NCBI RefSeq assembly: GCF_000023105.1
Contig: NC_012669.1
Span: 3,225,025-3,289,024, forward strand
Length of the DNA stretch: 64,000 nucleotides
Reading direction: 5' to 3'
Origin: Beutenbergia cavernae DSM 12333
GTDB taxonomy: Bacteria; Actinomycetota; Actinomycetes; Actinomycetales; Beutenbergiaceae
Positions 25,215 through 34,039 of the stretch are shown one piece after another. The notes under the pieces are model-generated. The model saw only the letters and a program-made list of their open reading frames with translations. It did not search any database and was not told the origin of the DNA. The stretch's first letter is position 1. Every line of letters starts with the position of its first letter. Both the position numbers and the translations under genes were made by a program.

Positions 25215-26053
25215 GGCCGCACCAGCGCGAGGCGCCCCTGCTCCTCGATCGCGGCGAGCACCGCGCGCGACGTCGTGTGTTCGCCGAGGCGGTTCGGCTT
25301 GCCGGCACCGTGGTAGTCGCTCGACCCCGTGACGAGCAGCCCGAGCTCGGCGGCCAGAGCGCGCAGGGTCTCGCGGGCGGCGTCGGTGTGGTCGCGGTGG
25401 TCGACCTCGAGCCCGGCGAGCCCGGCGTGCGCCATGTCCCGCACGACCGACGCGTCGACGATGCGGCCTCGAGCGTCGGCCCGCGGGTGCGCGAAGACGG
25501 GGACCCCTCCCGCGCGGCGGACGACGGCGACCATCGCGACGGCGTCGGGCGCCGAGTAGCGCACGTAGTACGGGCTCGCGGAGGACAGCACGTCGGCGAA
25601 CGCCTCCTCGCGGTCGGCCACGTACCCGGCGGCGACCAGGGCGTCGGCCAGGTGCGGCCGCCCGACGGTGGCGTCCGGCCCCACGTGTGCGGCGACGTCG
25701 TCCCACGTGAGCGGGTAGCGCTGCGCGACGAGCTCGACCATGCGGCGCGCGCGGGCGTCGCGGGAGGCCCGCGCCGCCTCGAGGGCGGCGAGCAGCTCGG
25801 GTTCGTCCGGGTCGTGCAGGTAGCTGAGCAGGTGCACGCTGATGCCCGCGGCCGAGCACGAGATCTCCGTGCCGCGCACGAGGACGACGCCGGTCTCCGG
25901 GACGGCGTCGGCGGCCTCGCCCCAGCCGCGGGCCGTGTCGTGGTCGGTCAGGGCGACGACGTCGAGGCCCGCGTCGGCAGCGGCGCGCATGAGGTCCGCG
26001 GGGGCGTCGGTGCCGTCCGAGGCGCGCGAGTGCGTGTGCAGGTCGATGAGCAC
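25211..26053 (-). CDS. PHP-domain phosphoesterase (RNase AM / nucleoside 3',5'-bisphosphate phosphatase-like)
   Basis: A 280-residue PHP protein. The metal ligands are visible in order: IDLHTHSRASDG, ALTDHDTARGW, GTEISC, VFAHPR, EVDHRDH and GSSDYHG. This set matches the YciV/RnaAM group, which hydrolyses 3',5'-nucleoside bisphosphates and trims RNA 5' ends. The GTG start lies 7 nt after TACCCT (leaderless). First gene of a two-gene operon with marC. Confidence 0.9.
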   Translation of the reverse strand: MLIDLHTHSRASDGTDAPADLMRAAADAGLDVVALTDHDTARGWGEAADAVPETGVVLVRGTEISCSAAGISVHLLSYLHDPDEPELLAALEAARASRDARARRMVELVAQRYPLTWDDVAAHVGPDATVGRPHLADALVAAGYVADREEAFADVLSSASPYYVRYSAPDAVAMVAVVRRAGGVPVFAHPRADARGRIVDASVVRDMAHAGLAGLEVDHRDHTDAARETLRALAAELGLLVTGSSDYHGAGKPNRLGEHTTSRAVLAAIEEQGRLALVRP

Positions 26054-26060
26054 AGGTCAC

Positions 26061-26066
26061 AGGGTA
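26061..26066 (-). promoter_or_regulatory. -10 box of the PHP-marC operon (leaderless)
   Basis: TACCCT on the minus strand, 7 nt upstream of the GTG at 26053. Confidence 0.5.
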
Positions 26067-26077
26067 GGGCCCGTCGC

Positions 26078-26176
26078 CGAGCGAGCCTCCGACAGCGAGG
26101 AACGAGCGCAGGAGGATCGCGACCGAGGGGAACGAGCGAGCCTCCGACAGCGAGGAACGAGCGCAGGGGGATCGCG
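26078..26176. repeat. Two-copy tandem repeat, 55-bp period
   Basis: A 44-bp unit at 26078-26121 recurs at 26133-26176 with one mismatch (GGAGGATCG against GGGGGATCG). It lies in the 181-bp divergent gap between the PHP and aminopeptidase genes. The unit contains CGAGCGAGCCTCCGACAGCG; no frame through it is plausible. Confidence 0.85.
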
Positions 26177-26234
26177 CCAGAGACGGACGCGCGACCGGCG
26201 AACGCCCGCGCTCGCCGGATGAGACGATGGGCGC

Positions 26235-27776
26235 GTGACCGAGCAGAGCGATGCAGCCAGCCCCGACGGCCCGGAGGGCCAGCCCCTCACCGACCGGGGG
26301 TCGAACCGGTCGCAGCGCCCGGCATCCGCGGCGTTCCGGGCGTTCATGTCGTCCGCGTGGGCGCAGCGCCGGGTCGTGCCGCCCGAGCAGGATCCGGCGG
26401 CGCCGTTCGCGGCCGACCGGCGCGGCCGGCTGTCGGACCGGTTCCCCGGCGACCGCCTCGTGCTGCCGGCCGGGCCGCTCAAGGTCCGCTCGAACGACAC
26501 GGACTACCGCTTCCGCGCCCACTCGGCGTTCGCCCACCTCACGGGCCTGGGCGGCGAGCACGAGCCGGACGCCGTCCTCGTGCTCGAGCCCAGTGCCGAC
26601 GGCGGGCACGAGGCCGTGCTGTACTTCCGCCCGCTCGCCGGCCGCGACACCGAGGAGTTCTACGGTGACGCCCGGTACGGAGAGTTCTGGGTCGGGGCGC
26701 GGTGGACCCTCGAGGAGGCGGAGGCGCTGACCGGGCTGCGGTGCGCGCACATCGACGCGCTTCCCGACGCCCTCGCGAAGGACGCCGGCACCGTGCAGCT
26801 GAGGGTGGTCCGCGAGGCCGACGACGCCGTCACGCGACTGGTCGACGACCTGCGGGCGAGCGACGCGACCGCGTCCGGATCCGCCGAGAGCTCGGAGTCG
26901 GCCACCCAGGAGGACGACGCCCTCGCCGAGGCCGCGTCGGAGCTGCGCCTCGTGAAGGACGCCTACGAGATCGAGCAGATGCGGCTCGCCGTCGCCGCCA
27001 CGGCCGACGGGTTCGCGGAGGTCGTCCGCTCCCTGGGGCGGGCGGAGGCGCACCGCCGCGGCGAGCGCGTGATCGAGGGGGCGTTCGCCGCCCGGGCACG
27101 CGAGGAGGGCAACGCCGTCGGCTACGACACGATCGCGGCTGCCGGTGACCACGCGACCACGCTGCACTGGATCCGCAACGACGGCGCCGTCCGCTCGGGC
27201 GAGCTCCTGCTGCTGGACGCCGGCGTGGAGGTCGACTCCCTCTACACCGCCGACGTCACGCGCACCCTGCCGGTGTCGGGCGAGTTCAGCGAGGTACAGC
27301 GACGCGTCTACGCGGCCGTCCTCGACGCCGCGGACGCCGCGTTCGCGGTCGTGAAGCCCGGCGCGATCTTCCGTGACGTGCACGCCGCGGCGATGGAGGT
27401 GCTCGCGGCGCGGCTCGAGGAGTGGGGGCTCCTCCCGGTGAGCGCCGCGGAGTCCCTCGACCCCGACGGCCAGCAGCACCGCCGCTGGATGCCGCACGGC
27501 ACGAGCCACCACCTCGGCATCGACGTGCACGACTGCGCGCAGGCCCGCCGCGAGATGTACCTCGACGCCGAGCTGCGCCCCGGCATGGTGTTCACCATCG
27601 AACCGGGTCTGTACTTCAAGGCCGACGACCTCGCCGTACCGGCGTCCTACCGCGGCATCGGCGTGCGGATCGAGGACGACGTCCTGGTGACCGACTCCGG
27701 GTACGAGAACCTCAGCGCCGCCCTGCCGCGCACGCCGGACGACGTCGAGGCCTGGATGGCCTCCCTGCGTCCGTGA
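26235..27776 (+). CDS. pepP: Aminopeptidase P family Xaa-Pro aminopeptidase (M24B)
   Basis: A 513-residue cytosolic dimetal peptidase removing an N-terminal residue that precedes proline. An N-terminal creatinase-like domain (about 40-230) precedes the pita-bread domain with the metal ligands LLLDAGVEVDSLYTADVTRT (two Asp), MPHGTSHHLGIDVHD (His), FTIEPGLYF (Glu) and GVRIEDDVLV (Glu). An Asp/Ser/Glu-rich insert near residues 207-232 is not part of the fold. The GTG start at 26235 has GACGAT 6 nt before it. Confidence 0.93.
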   Translation: MTEQSDAASPDGPEGQPLTDRGSNRSQRPASAAFRAFMSSAWAQRRVVPPEQDPAAPFAADRRGRLSDRFPGDRLVLPAGPLKVRSNDTDYRFRAHSAFAHLTGLGGEHEPDAVLVLEPSADGGHEAVLYFRPLAGRDTEEFYGDARYGEFWVGARWTLEEAEALTGLRCAHIDALPDALAKDAGTVQLRVVREADDAVTRLVDDLRASDATASGSAESSESATQEDDALAEAASELRLVKDAYEIEQMRLAVAATADGFAEVVRSLGRAEAHRRGERVIEGAFAARAREEGNAVGYDTIAAAGDHATTLHWIRNDGAVRSGELLLLDAGVEVDSLYTADVTRTLPVSGEFSEVQRRVYAAVLDAADAAFAVVKPGAIFRDVHAAAMEVLAARLEEWGLLPVSAAESLDPDGQQHRRWMPHGTSHHLGIDVHDCAQARREMYLDAELRPGMVFTIEPGLYFKADDLAVPASYRGIGVRIEDDVLVTDSGYENLSAALPRTPDDVEAWMASLRP

Positions 27777-27789
27777 CCCTGCGAGCGTC

Positions 27790-29274
27790 ATGACCAGCGG
27801 CGGGCGGGGGGCGACGACGACGGCCGACGACGCGGCGGGCGAGCCGGACGCGACGGACGCCGTCGTCGCCCAGGCACCCGCGCACACCGGCCGGGCGACG
27901 TGGGTCGCACCGAGCGCCGTCGGCCTCGGCGTCACCGCGGTGTACTGGCTGTACGCCGCCCGTCAGTGGGCGAACTACGACGTGCCGTCCTGGGACCTGG
28001 GGATCTTCACCCAGACGGTGCAGGCGTACGCGGAGCTGCGCGTCCCGATCGTCCCCATCAAGGGCGACGGCTTCATGATCCTCGGGGACCACTTCCACCC
28101 CCTGCTCGTGGTGCTCGCCCCGTTCTACGCCGTGTTTCCCTCCGGGCTCACGCTGCTGCTCGCGCAGGCCGTCCTGTTCGGGCTCACCGCCGGCATCATC
28201 ACGCGCCTGGCCGTGCGGCGGCTCGGCACGTGGCCCGGCGTCGGGATCGGCATCGCCGCCGGGCTGTGCTGGGCGCTCGCCTCAGCGGCCTACTCCCAGT
28301 TCCACGAGATCGCTCTCGCCCTCCCCCTGCTCGCCCTGTCGCTCGCAGCCCTCACGGAGGGGAGGCTGCGCCTGGCCGTCGCGTGGGCCGTCCCGATCGT
28401 CCTCGTCAAGGAGGACCTCGGGCTCACGCTGGCCGCGATCGGGTTCGTCGTCGCCCTGCGTGCCTCGACGCGCTCGGAGCGCCGGCTCGGGTGGGCCACT
28501 CTCGCGGGTGGCCTCGCAGCGTTCTTCGTGACGACGCTGCTCGTGCTCCCGGCGCTCAACCCGAGCGGCGTGTGGCCGTACGCGCAGGACTCGATCGCCG
28601 CGGCGTTCCTCGCCGACCCCGGCGCCGCCCTCGCGAGCCTCGGGACCGGGGCGCCCGAGAAGCTCCTCATGGTGCTGGCGCCGTTCGCGGTGACGGGCTT
28701 CGTCGCGCTCCGCTCCCCGATCGCCCTCGTCGCCGTCCCCACGCTCGCCTGGCGGCTGACGTCCGACGTGCCGTACCACTGGGGCGTGCGCTGGCACTAC
28801 AGCGCGATCCTCGTGCCCATCGTCTTCTGCGCGCTCGTCGACGCGCTGCCCGCGATCCGGGAACAGGTGCGTCCGGCGTGGCGCGAGCACGTCGTGCCGG
28901 TGGTGAGCGGGGTGGTGGCGGTCGTCGCCCTCGCCCTGCTCCCGTTCTTCCCGCTGTGGACGCTCACGGATGCGGCGACGTACGCGCCCAGCGAGCGCGC
29001 CGCCGCGGCGCGGCGCATCGAGGCGCAGATCCCCGACGGCGCCCTCGTCGAGACCGATATCACCCTCATGGCGTACCTCGCGCCACGCACCACCGTGTAC
29101 TGGGTGGGCAACGAGAACCCGACGCCGGACCTCCTCCCGATCGACACCCGGTCCGGCGTCCTGCACCCGCCACCGACCGACATCGTCGTGTACGCGCAGG
29201 GGCAGCACCCCGGGATCGCGTGGATCGAGATCGCCGACGACGGCGGCTTCCTCCTCGCGCGGCGCGCGGAGTAG
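27790..29274 (+). CDS. DUF2079 multi-pass membrane protein
   Basis: A 494-residue protein with roughly ten transmembrane segments and a C-terminal extracytoplasmic domain. WDLGIFTQTVQAY and GDHFHPLLVVLAPFY near the N-terminus are the hallmark of DUF2079, a group that looks like GT-C glycosyltransferases (acidic residues in the first outer loop), although no activity is shown. It starts 13 nt after the aminopeptidase stop and is probably co-transcribed. The ATG has GCGAGCGTC upstream, a weak site. Confidence 0.85.
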   Translation: MTSGGRGATTTADDAAGEPDATDAVVAQAPAHTGRATWVAPSAVGLGVTAVYWLYAARQWANYDVPSWDLGIFTQTVQAYAELRVPIVPIKGDGFMILGDHFHPLLVVLAPFYAVFPSGLTLLLAQAVLFGLTAGIITRLAVRRLGTWPGVGIGIAAGLCWALASAAYSQFHEIALALPLLALSLAALTEGRLRLAVAWAVPIVLVKEDLGLTLAAIGFVVALRASTRSERRLGWATLAGGLAAFFVTTLLVLPALNPSGVWPYAQDSIAAAFLADPGAALASLGTGAPEKLLMVLAPFAVTGFVALRSPIALVAVPTLAWRLTSDVPYHWGVRWHYSAILVPIVFCALVDALPAIREQVRPAWREHVVPVVSGVVAVVALALLPFFPLWTLTDAATYAPSERAAAARRIEAQIPDGALVETDITLMAYLAPRTTVYWVGNENPTPDLLPIDTRSGVLHPPPTDIVVYAQGQHPGIAWIEIADDGGFLLARRAE

Positions 29275-29275
29275 G

Positions 29276-29992
29276 TCAGCTCTCCGGCGGGTTCGCCCCG
29301 TACCTCGGCGGGTTGGCGCCGTACCGGGGCTGCTGACCGGGCTGGTCCGGCTGCTGCTGCTCGGGCGCCGGCGCCGGGGGCGCGGCCGGTGCCTGCGTGG
29401 GCGGTGCCGGCGTGCTCGGCGGGGCGCCGGGTACCGGGTTCTCGCCGTAGCTCGGCGGCGTGGGGGCCTCCGGCGGCCGCGAGACGACCGTCGGGCCGCC
29501 GCGCTGCGAGCGGACCGGCGCCTCGGCGAGCAGAGCGCGTGCCTCGCCGGCACGCTCCGGCAGGCACAGCAGCGAGTACCGGTTCGCGACCACCTGCGAG
29601 CTGGACGTGAAGTCGCGCTTCCCGCCGGTGAACGAGTACGACACCACGCCGAACAGCATCCCGAAGGCAGCACCGATGGCCATGGCGGGGAGCAGGACCA
29701 GCAGGAGGTTCTGCCCCATGACGAGGCCGAGCAGGAGCCCCACGAAGATCCCGAACCAGGCGCCCGACAGCGCACCCGCGCCAGCCACGCGCGGGTACGT
29801 GAGACGGCCGGTGATGCGCTCGACCATCCGCAGGTCCGACCCGACGATCGTCACGTTCTGGACGGCGAACTCGCGGTCGGACAGGAAGTCGACCGCTTGC
29901 TGGGCCTCGAGATAGGTGGCGTAGGACGCGACCTCCTCACCCGTCGGGAGGGTCGGTACCTGTGGCGCTCTGCGTGTGCCGTACGACGTCAT
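29276..29992 (-). CDS. YflT-like general stress protein with membrane hairpin
   Basis: A 238-residue protein. The N-terminal 90 residues (EEVASYATYLEAQQAVDFLSD, VQNVTIVGSDLRMVERITG) are the heat-induced YflT/GSP17M-type domain. Two hydrophobic segments follow (about 85-105 and 110-130) and then a Pro-rich tail ending in two copies of RYGANPP. The ATG at 29990-29992 has GGGGAG about 10 nt upstream. Related proteins are induced by general stress in Firmicutes and Actinobacteria; their molecular role is unknown. It converges with the DUF2079 gene. Confidence 0.8.
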   Translation of the reverse strand: MTSYGTRRAPQVPTLPTGEEVASYATYLEAQQAVDFLSDREFAVQNVTIVGSDLRMVERITGRLTYPRVAGAGALSGAWFGIFVGLLLGLVMGQNLLLVLLPAMAIGAAFGMLFGVVSYSFTGGKRDFTSSSQVVANRYSLLCLPERAGEARALLAEAPVRSQRGGPTVVSRPPEAPTPPSYGENPVPGAPPSTPAPPTQAPAAPPAPAPEQQQPDQPGQQPRYGANPPRYGANPPES

Positions 29993-30089
29993 GCGATCGA
30001 TTCTCCCCTGTTCGCCTGGAAGTTGCAGCCACGTTCGCTGAGAGCCGCCTGGGAACACGCCGCCGCGGGCCGCGGGCGGGGCCTGCGCC

Positions 30090-30095
30090 TAGGCT
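30090..30095 (+). promoter_or_regulatory. -10 box of the MgtE_N-CBS operon (leaderless)
   Basis: TAGGCT ends 7 nt before the GTG at 30103; no ribosome site is present. Confidence 0.6.
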
Positions 30096-30102
30096 GACCC
30101 GC

Positions 30103-31395
30103 GTGAGCAGCCCCACCCGCGTGTTCGTCGCCCGGCTGGCGGGCGCCACGGTCTTCGACCCGCTCGGCGACGCCGTCGGGCGGGTGCACGACGTCGTCGT
30201 CCTCATCCGCGCGAAGGGTGCGCCGCGCGCCGTCGGGCTGGTCGTGGAGGTGCCGGGACGACGGCGTGTGTTCCTCCCGCTCAGCCGCGTCACCAGCATG
30301 GAGGTGGGCGCGGTCATCACGACCGGGCTCGTGAACATCCGCCGGTTCGAGCAGCGCACCGCCGAGACGCTCGTCGTCGCCCAGCTGTTCGACCGCCGGG
30401 TCACGCTAGCCGAGAGCGAGGGCGGCGGCGAGGCCACCATCGAGGACGCCGCGATCGAGCAGCAGCGCAACCGCGACTGGCTCGTCACGAAGCTGTTCGT
30501 CCGGAGACGCCGCCCCGGTTCCGGCCTGCGGTTGCGTCGAGGTGAAGGGCTGGTCGTCGACTCCGGGGCCGTGAGCGGTCTGACGGGCCGGCAGCAGCAG
30601 GGCGCTGCCGCCCTGCTCGCCACGCTCGAGGACCTCAAGCCCGCCGACCTGGCCGACGTGCTGCACGACCTGCCGGACACACGGCGCCTCGAGGTCGCCT
30701 CCGAGCTCGACGACGACCGGCTCGCGGACGTCCTCGAGGAGCTCGGCGAGGAGGACCGTGTCGAGATCGTGGTGGGCCTCCACCCGGACCGCGCCGCGCG
30801 GGTGCTCGACGTCATGCAGCCGGACGACGCCGCCGACCTCGTCGGCGAGCTGCCGGCCACCACGGCGGCCGAGCTGCTCGAGCGGATGGAGCCGGAGGAG
30901 GCCGACGACGTCCGCCGCCTCCTCGCGTACGACGAGCACACCGCCGGCGGCCTCATGACGACGGAGCCGCTGATCCTCGGGCCCGAGGCCACGATCGCGG
31001 CCGCTCTCGCCCATGCGCGCCGGCGTGACGTCACCCCGGCCCTGGCCGCGATGGTGTTCGTGGTCCGGCCGCCGCTCGACACGCCGACGGGCCGGTTCCT
31101 CGGCGTCGTCCACCTGCAGCACATGCTGCGGGAACCGCCGCACGACGCGATCGGCACGATCATCGACTCGGACATCGAGTCGCTCGCCGTCTCGGACCCC
31201 ATCGGCAAGGTCACGCGGCTCCTCGCGACGTACAACCTGACGGCGCTCCCGGTGGTGGACGGCGACGGGCGCCTCGTGGGCGCGGTCAGCGTGGACGACG
31301 TGCTCGACCACCTGCTGCCCGACGACTGGCGGGATGCCGACGACGACGTGACCGACACCGCGATGAGCCCTCGAGGGAGCGTGACGCATGGCTGA
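30103..31395 (+). CDS. MgtE N-domain + CBS-pair protein lacking the transporter domain
   Basis: A 430-residue soluble protein. An N-terminal PRC-barrel-like part (VFVARLAGATVFDPLGDAVG) is followed by the superhelical MgtE_N domain with repeated DLADVLHDLP, RLADVLEELGEED and AADLVGELP motifs, then a CBS pair (about 285-415). In the Mg2+ channel MgtE these domains sense magnesium and gate the pore, but the five-helix pore is absent. The next gene, DUF1003, overlaps by 8 nt and supplies membrane helices. Mycobacteria keep the same pair next to mrp (Rv1232c-Rv1231c), which suggests a two-protein complex. Confidence 0.88.
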   Translation: MSSPTRVFVARLAGATVFDPLGDAVGRVHDVVVLIRAKGAPRAVGLVVEVPGRRRVFLPLSRVTSMEVGAVITTGLVNIRRFEQRTAETLVVAQLFDRRVTLAESEGGGEATIEDAAIEQQRNRDWLVTKLFVRRRRPGSGLRLRRGEGLVVDSGAVSGLTGRQQQGAAALLATLEDLKPADLADVLHDLPDTRRLEVASELDDDRLADVLEELGEEDRVEIVVGLHPDRAARVLDVMQPDDAADLVGELPATTAAELLERMEPEEADDVRRLLAYDEHTAGGLMTTEPLILGPEATIAAALAHARRRDVTPALAAMVFVVRPPLDTPTGRFLGVVHLQHMLREPPHDAIGTIIDSDIESLAVSDPIGKVTRLLATYNLTALPVVDGDGRLVGAVSVDDVLDHLLPDDWRDADDDVTDTAMSPRGSVTHG

Positions 31396-31909
31396 CCGCC
31401 TCGACACCCCGCTGGAGAAGGGCCGATCGTTCCTGCGCCGACCGCGCAGCGACGAGGACGCCGTCGGGCGCGCGTCCGAGGGCATCGCCCGGTTCCTCGG
31501 CACCCCCCGGTTCCTCGTCTACATGACGATCTTCTGCATCATGTGGCTGGCGTGGAACTCGTGGGGGCCGCAGGAGTACCGGTTCGACTCCGCCGCCAAC
31601 GGCTTCACCGCCCTCACGCTCATGCTGTCGCTGCAGGCGTCGTACTCCGCGCCGCTCATCCTGCTCGCGCAGAACCGTCAGACGGACCGCGACCGGGTCA
31701 GCGCCGAGCAGGACCGCCAGCGGACGGAGCGCAACCTCGCGGACACGGAGTTCCTCGCGCGCGAGATGGCCTCGCTCCGCATGGCTCTCGCGGACGTCGC
31801 GACGCGCGACTTCGTGCGGTCCGAGATGCGCAACCTCCTCGAGGAGCTGCTCGACGAGCGCTCCGACGGAGCCCGGGAGCCTGCGGCCGCTCGCGCGGAG
31901 CCCGGCTGA
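31388..31909 (+). CDS. DUF1003 membrane protein
   Basis: A 173-residue protein with two transmembrane helices (FLVYMTIFCIMWLAWN and NGFTALTLMLSLQASYSAPLI) and the DUF1003 core LILLAQNRQTDRDR, followed by a cytosolic coiled coil (about 100-160). The ATG at 31388 overlaps the previous gene by 8 nt, so the two are coupled. The family has no proven function; pairing with MgtE_N-CBS points to membrane-bound metal-ion sensing or transport. Confidence 0.88.
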   Translation: MADRLDTPLEKGRSFLRRPRSDEDAVGRASEGIARFLGTPRFLVYMTIFCIMWLAWNSWGPQEYRFDSAANGFTALTLMLSLQASYSAPLILLAQNRQTDRDRVSAEQDRQRTERNLADTEFLAREMASLRMALADVATRDFVRSEMRNLLEELLDERSDGAREPAAARAEPG

Positions 31910-31912
31910 GGC

Positions 31913-32722
31913 CTACTGCGTCGCCTCGGCGACGACGCCGCGGAGCCTCGGGACGAGGGCGGCGTCGCCCGTGACGTGCAGCGGGCCGGCGTCTCCGCGG
32001 CCCCACAGCCACAGGTCGAGGTCCCACGCCCGACCGCTGATCTCGACGTCGACAGCGCCGGCGTCGTCGGTGGGCTCCAGCCGGGCGGCGTCCCAGTCGA
32101 ACTGTGTGCCGCTCTCCGGCCCGGTGCCGGTGAACCGGCCGAACGCGAGCGTCCAGACCGACGGCGCGGTGCCGCCCCCGGCGGTGGCGTGGGTGACGGC
32201 GTCGGTCGCCGACACCCGGGCGCGACGACCGTCCAAGGTCACGGTGCCCCAACCCGGGGCGTTGTCGACGCTCACGGTGAAGAGCTCGTCGACGCCGTCG
32301 GCAGCCAGTGCCGGCTCGGGCTCGGAGACCGCGAGCCCGGCCGTCTGCTCGGCGTCGACCCGGTGGACCAGCGCCTCGTGGGCCTGGCGACGCAGCACCC
32401 ACGCGATCGTGCCGCCGGTCTCGCTCCACGACCAGGCCGGCTCCTCCGGGTCCCGCCGCGCCAGCTCGGCGCGCAGCCGCCCGCTGGCGGCGTCGAACGC
32501 CGCGAGGAGCTCCGCCTCCTCCGGCCGGGCGAGCTCCTCGGCATCCGCGCCCGTGGCCCCACCGGCGACCTGCGCCCAGAAGTGCTGCACCTCCGCGAGG
32601 TGGTACGTCAGATCGGCGGCGGTCCAGTCCGGGCACGCCGGCACGCGTGCCCCGCCGCTCCCGCTGCTGACCGCCGCGCGGAAGCGGTCCGACTCGCGGG
32701 CGATCACGTCCAGGAGGTCCAT
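31913..32722 (-). CDS. Mycothiol-dependent maleylpyruvate-isomerase-family enzyme (DinB-like)
   Basis: A 269-residue protein with the DinB-like four-helix metal-binding domain (DLTYHLAEVQHFW and RRQAHEALVHRVD supply His ligands) and a C-terminal MDMPI_C-type domain (about 155-255). Members use mycothiol as a cofactor in isomerisations or transfers; the exact reaction is not predictable. The ATG at 32720-32722 follows TACGCT by 7 nt (leaderless). It is divergent from mrp, and its end nearly touches the DUF1003 gene. Confidence 0.87.
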   Translation of the reverse strand: MDLLDVIARESDRFRAAVSSGSGGARVPACPDWTAADLTYHLAEVQHFWAQVAGGATGADAEELARPEEAELLAAFDAASGRLRAELARRDPEEPAWSWSETGGTIAWVLRRQAHEALVHRVDAEQTAGLAVSEPEPALAADGVDELFTVSVDNAPGWGTVTLDGRRARVSATDAVTHATAGGGTAPSVWTLAFGRFTGTGPESGTQFDWDAARLEPTDDAGAVDVEISGRAWDLDLWLWGRGDAGPLHVTGDAALVPRLRGVVAEATQ

Positions 32723-32729
32723 GTGACGC

Positions 32730-32735
32730 AGCGTA
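32730..32735 (-). promoter_or_regulatory. -10 box of the mycothiol-dependent enzyme gene (leaderless)
   Basis: TACGCT on the minus strand, 7 nt upstream of the ATG at 32722. Confidence 0.5.
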
Positions 32736-32781
32736 GATGTGGCCTCCGACACCCGGCAGCGTGAGCCCGCCCGGGCCGACC

Positions 32782-32787
32782 TACGAT
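32782..32787 (+). promoter_or_regulatory. mrp: -10 box of mrp (leaderless)
   Basis: TACGAT ends 6 nt before the ATG at 32794. Confidence 0.55.
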
Positions 32788-32793
32788 GGACGC

Positions 32794-33963
32794 ATGCCCA
32801 CGACGATCGAGCCGGTCAGCGAACAGGACGTCCGCGCGGCTCTCGATCGCGTCATCGACCCGGAGATCCGGCGTCCGATCACCGATCTGGACATGGTCCG
32901 CGACGTTCAGCTCGACGAGCGCGACGGCGCGACGCACGTCACCGTCGGCGTCGCCCTCACCACCGCCGGCTGCCCGCTGCGGGACACGATCACTCGTGAC
33001 GTCAGGGAACGCGTCGGCGAGCTCGACGGCGTCGGTGGCCCCGACGCGGTGAGCGTCGTGATGACCGTGATGACCGACGACGAGCGCAAGGCGCTCCGGG
33101 TCAAGCTCCGCGGCACCGATGCCGAACCCGTGATCCCGTTCGCGCAGCCCGGGTCGCTGACCCGCGTGTACGCCGTCGCCTCCGGCAAGGGCGGCGTCGG
33201 GAAGTCCTCGGTGACGGCCAACCTGGCCGCCGCCATGGTGGCGGACGGGCTCAAGGTGGGCGTGCTCGACGCCGACATCTACGGCTTCTCGATCCCGCGC
33301 ATGCTGGGCGTGACGCTGCCGCCGACCAAGGTCGACGACATGATCCTGCCGCCGGTCGCCCACGGCGTGAAGGTCATCTCGATCGGGATGTTCGCACCGC
33401 CCGGGCGGCCGGTGGTCTGGCGCGGCCCGATGCTGCACCGCGCGCTGCAGCAGTTCCTCGCCGACGTGTTCTGGGGCGACCTCGACGTTCTCCTCCTCGA
33501 CCTGCCACCCGGGACCGGCGACATCGCGATCTCCGTCGCCCAGCTCCTGCCGAACGCGGAGCTGCTGCTCGTGACGACGCCGCAGCTCGCCGCCGCCGAG
33601 GTGGCCGAGCGCGCCGGCGCGATGGCGAAGCAGACGAACCAGAGGCTCGCCGGCGTCGTCGAGAACATGTCGTGGCTCACGCAGCCGGACGGGTCGCGGC
33701 TCGAGCTCTTCGGCGCGGGCGGCGGTGAGCGGGTCGCGTCGCGGCTGTCCGAGGTGCTCGGTGTCACCGTCCCGCTGCTCGGTCAGGTGCCGCTCGACGT
33801 CACCCTGCGCACCGGGGGCGACGACGGCGTCCCGTTCGTCCTCGCGGACGACTCGGGAACTCGCAGCGAGGCCGCCGAGGTGCTGCGTGGCGTCGCCCGC
33901 CGCCTGGGCGTGCGCGAGCGCGGGCTGGCCGGCATGCGGCTGGGCCTCACGCCCGTCGGCTGA
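32794..33963 (+). CDS. mrp: Mrp/NBP35-family Fe-S cluster carrier ATPase
   Basis: A 389-residue P-loop ATPase. The N-terminal MIP18/DUF59 domain covers about residues 8-85 (VIDPEIRRPITDL, TTAGCPLRD). The Mrp ATPase begins at about 125 with the deviant Walker A GKGGVGKSS (131-139), GVLDADIYGFSIP and LLDLPPGTGD. The C-terminal CxxC that holds the cluster in many ApbC/Mrp proteins is absent; ENMSWLTQPDGS occupies that position, as in other actinobacterial Mrp proteins. It transfers or scaffolds Fe-S clusters. Start ATG is supported by a leaderless -10. Confidence 0.93.
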   Translation: MPTTIEPVSEQDVRAALDRVIDPEIRRPITDLDMVRDVQLDERDGATHVTVGVALTTAGCPLRDTITRDVRERVGELDGVGGPDAVSVVMTVMTDDERKALRVKLRGTDAEPVIPFAQPGSLTRVYAVASGKGGVGKSSVTANLAAAMVADGLKVGVLDADIYGFSIPRMLGVTLPPTKVDDMILPPVAHGVKVISIGMFAPPGRPVVWRGPMLHRALQQFLADVFWGDLDVLLLDLPPGTGDIAISVAQLLPNAELLLVTTPQLAAAEVAERAGAMAKQTNQRLAGVVENMSWLTQPDGSRLELFGAGGGERVASRLSEVLGVTVPLLGQVPLDVTLRTGGDDGVPFVLADDSGTRSEAAEVLRGVARRLGVRERGLAGMRLGLTPVG

Positions 33964-34039
33964 GGGCGGCCGCCTTCGCCGAGCCGACCCTCGGCCTCGA
34001 ACCTAGGGTGAGCACCGACGGTTCGACCGGGGAGGCAGC

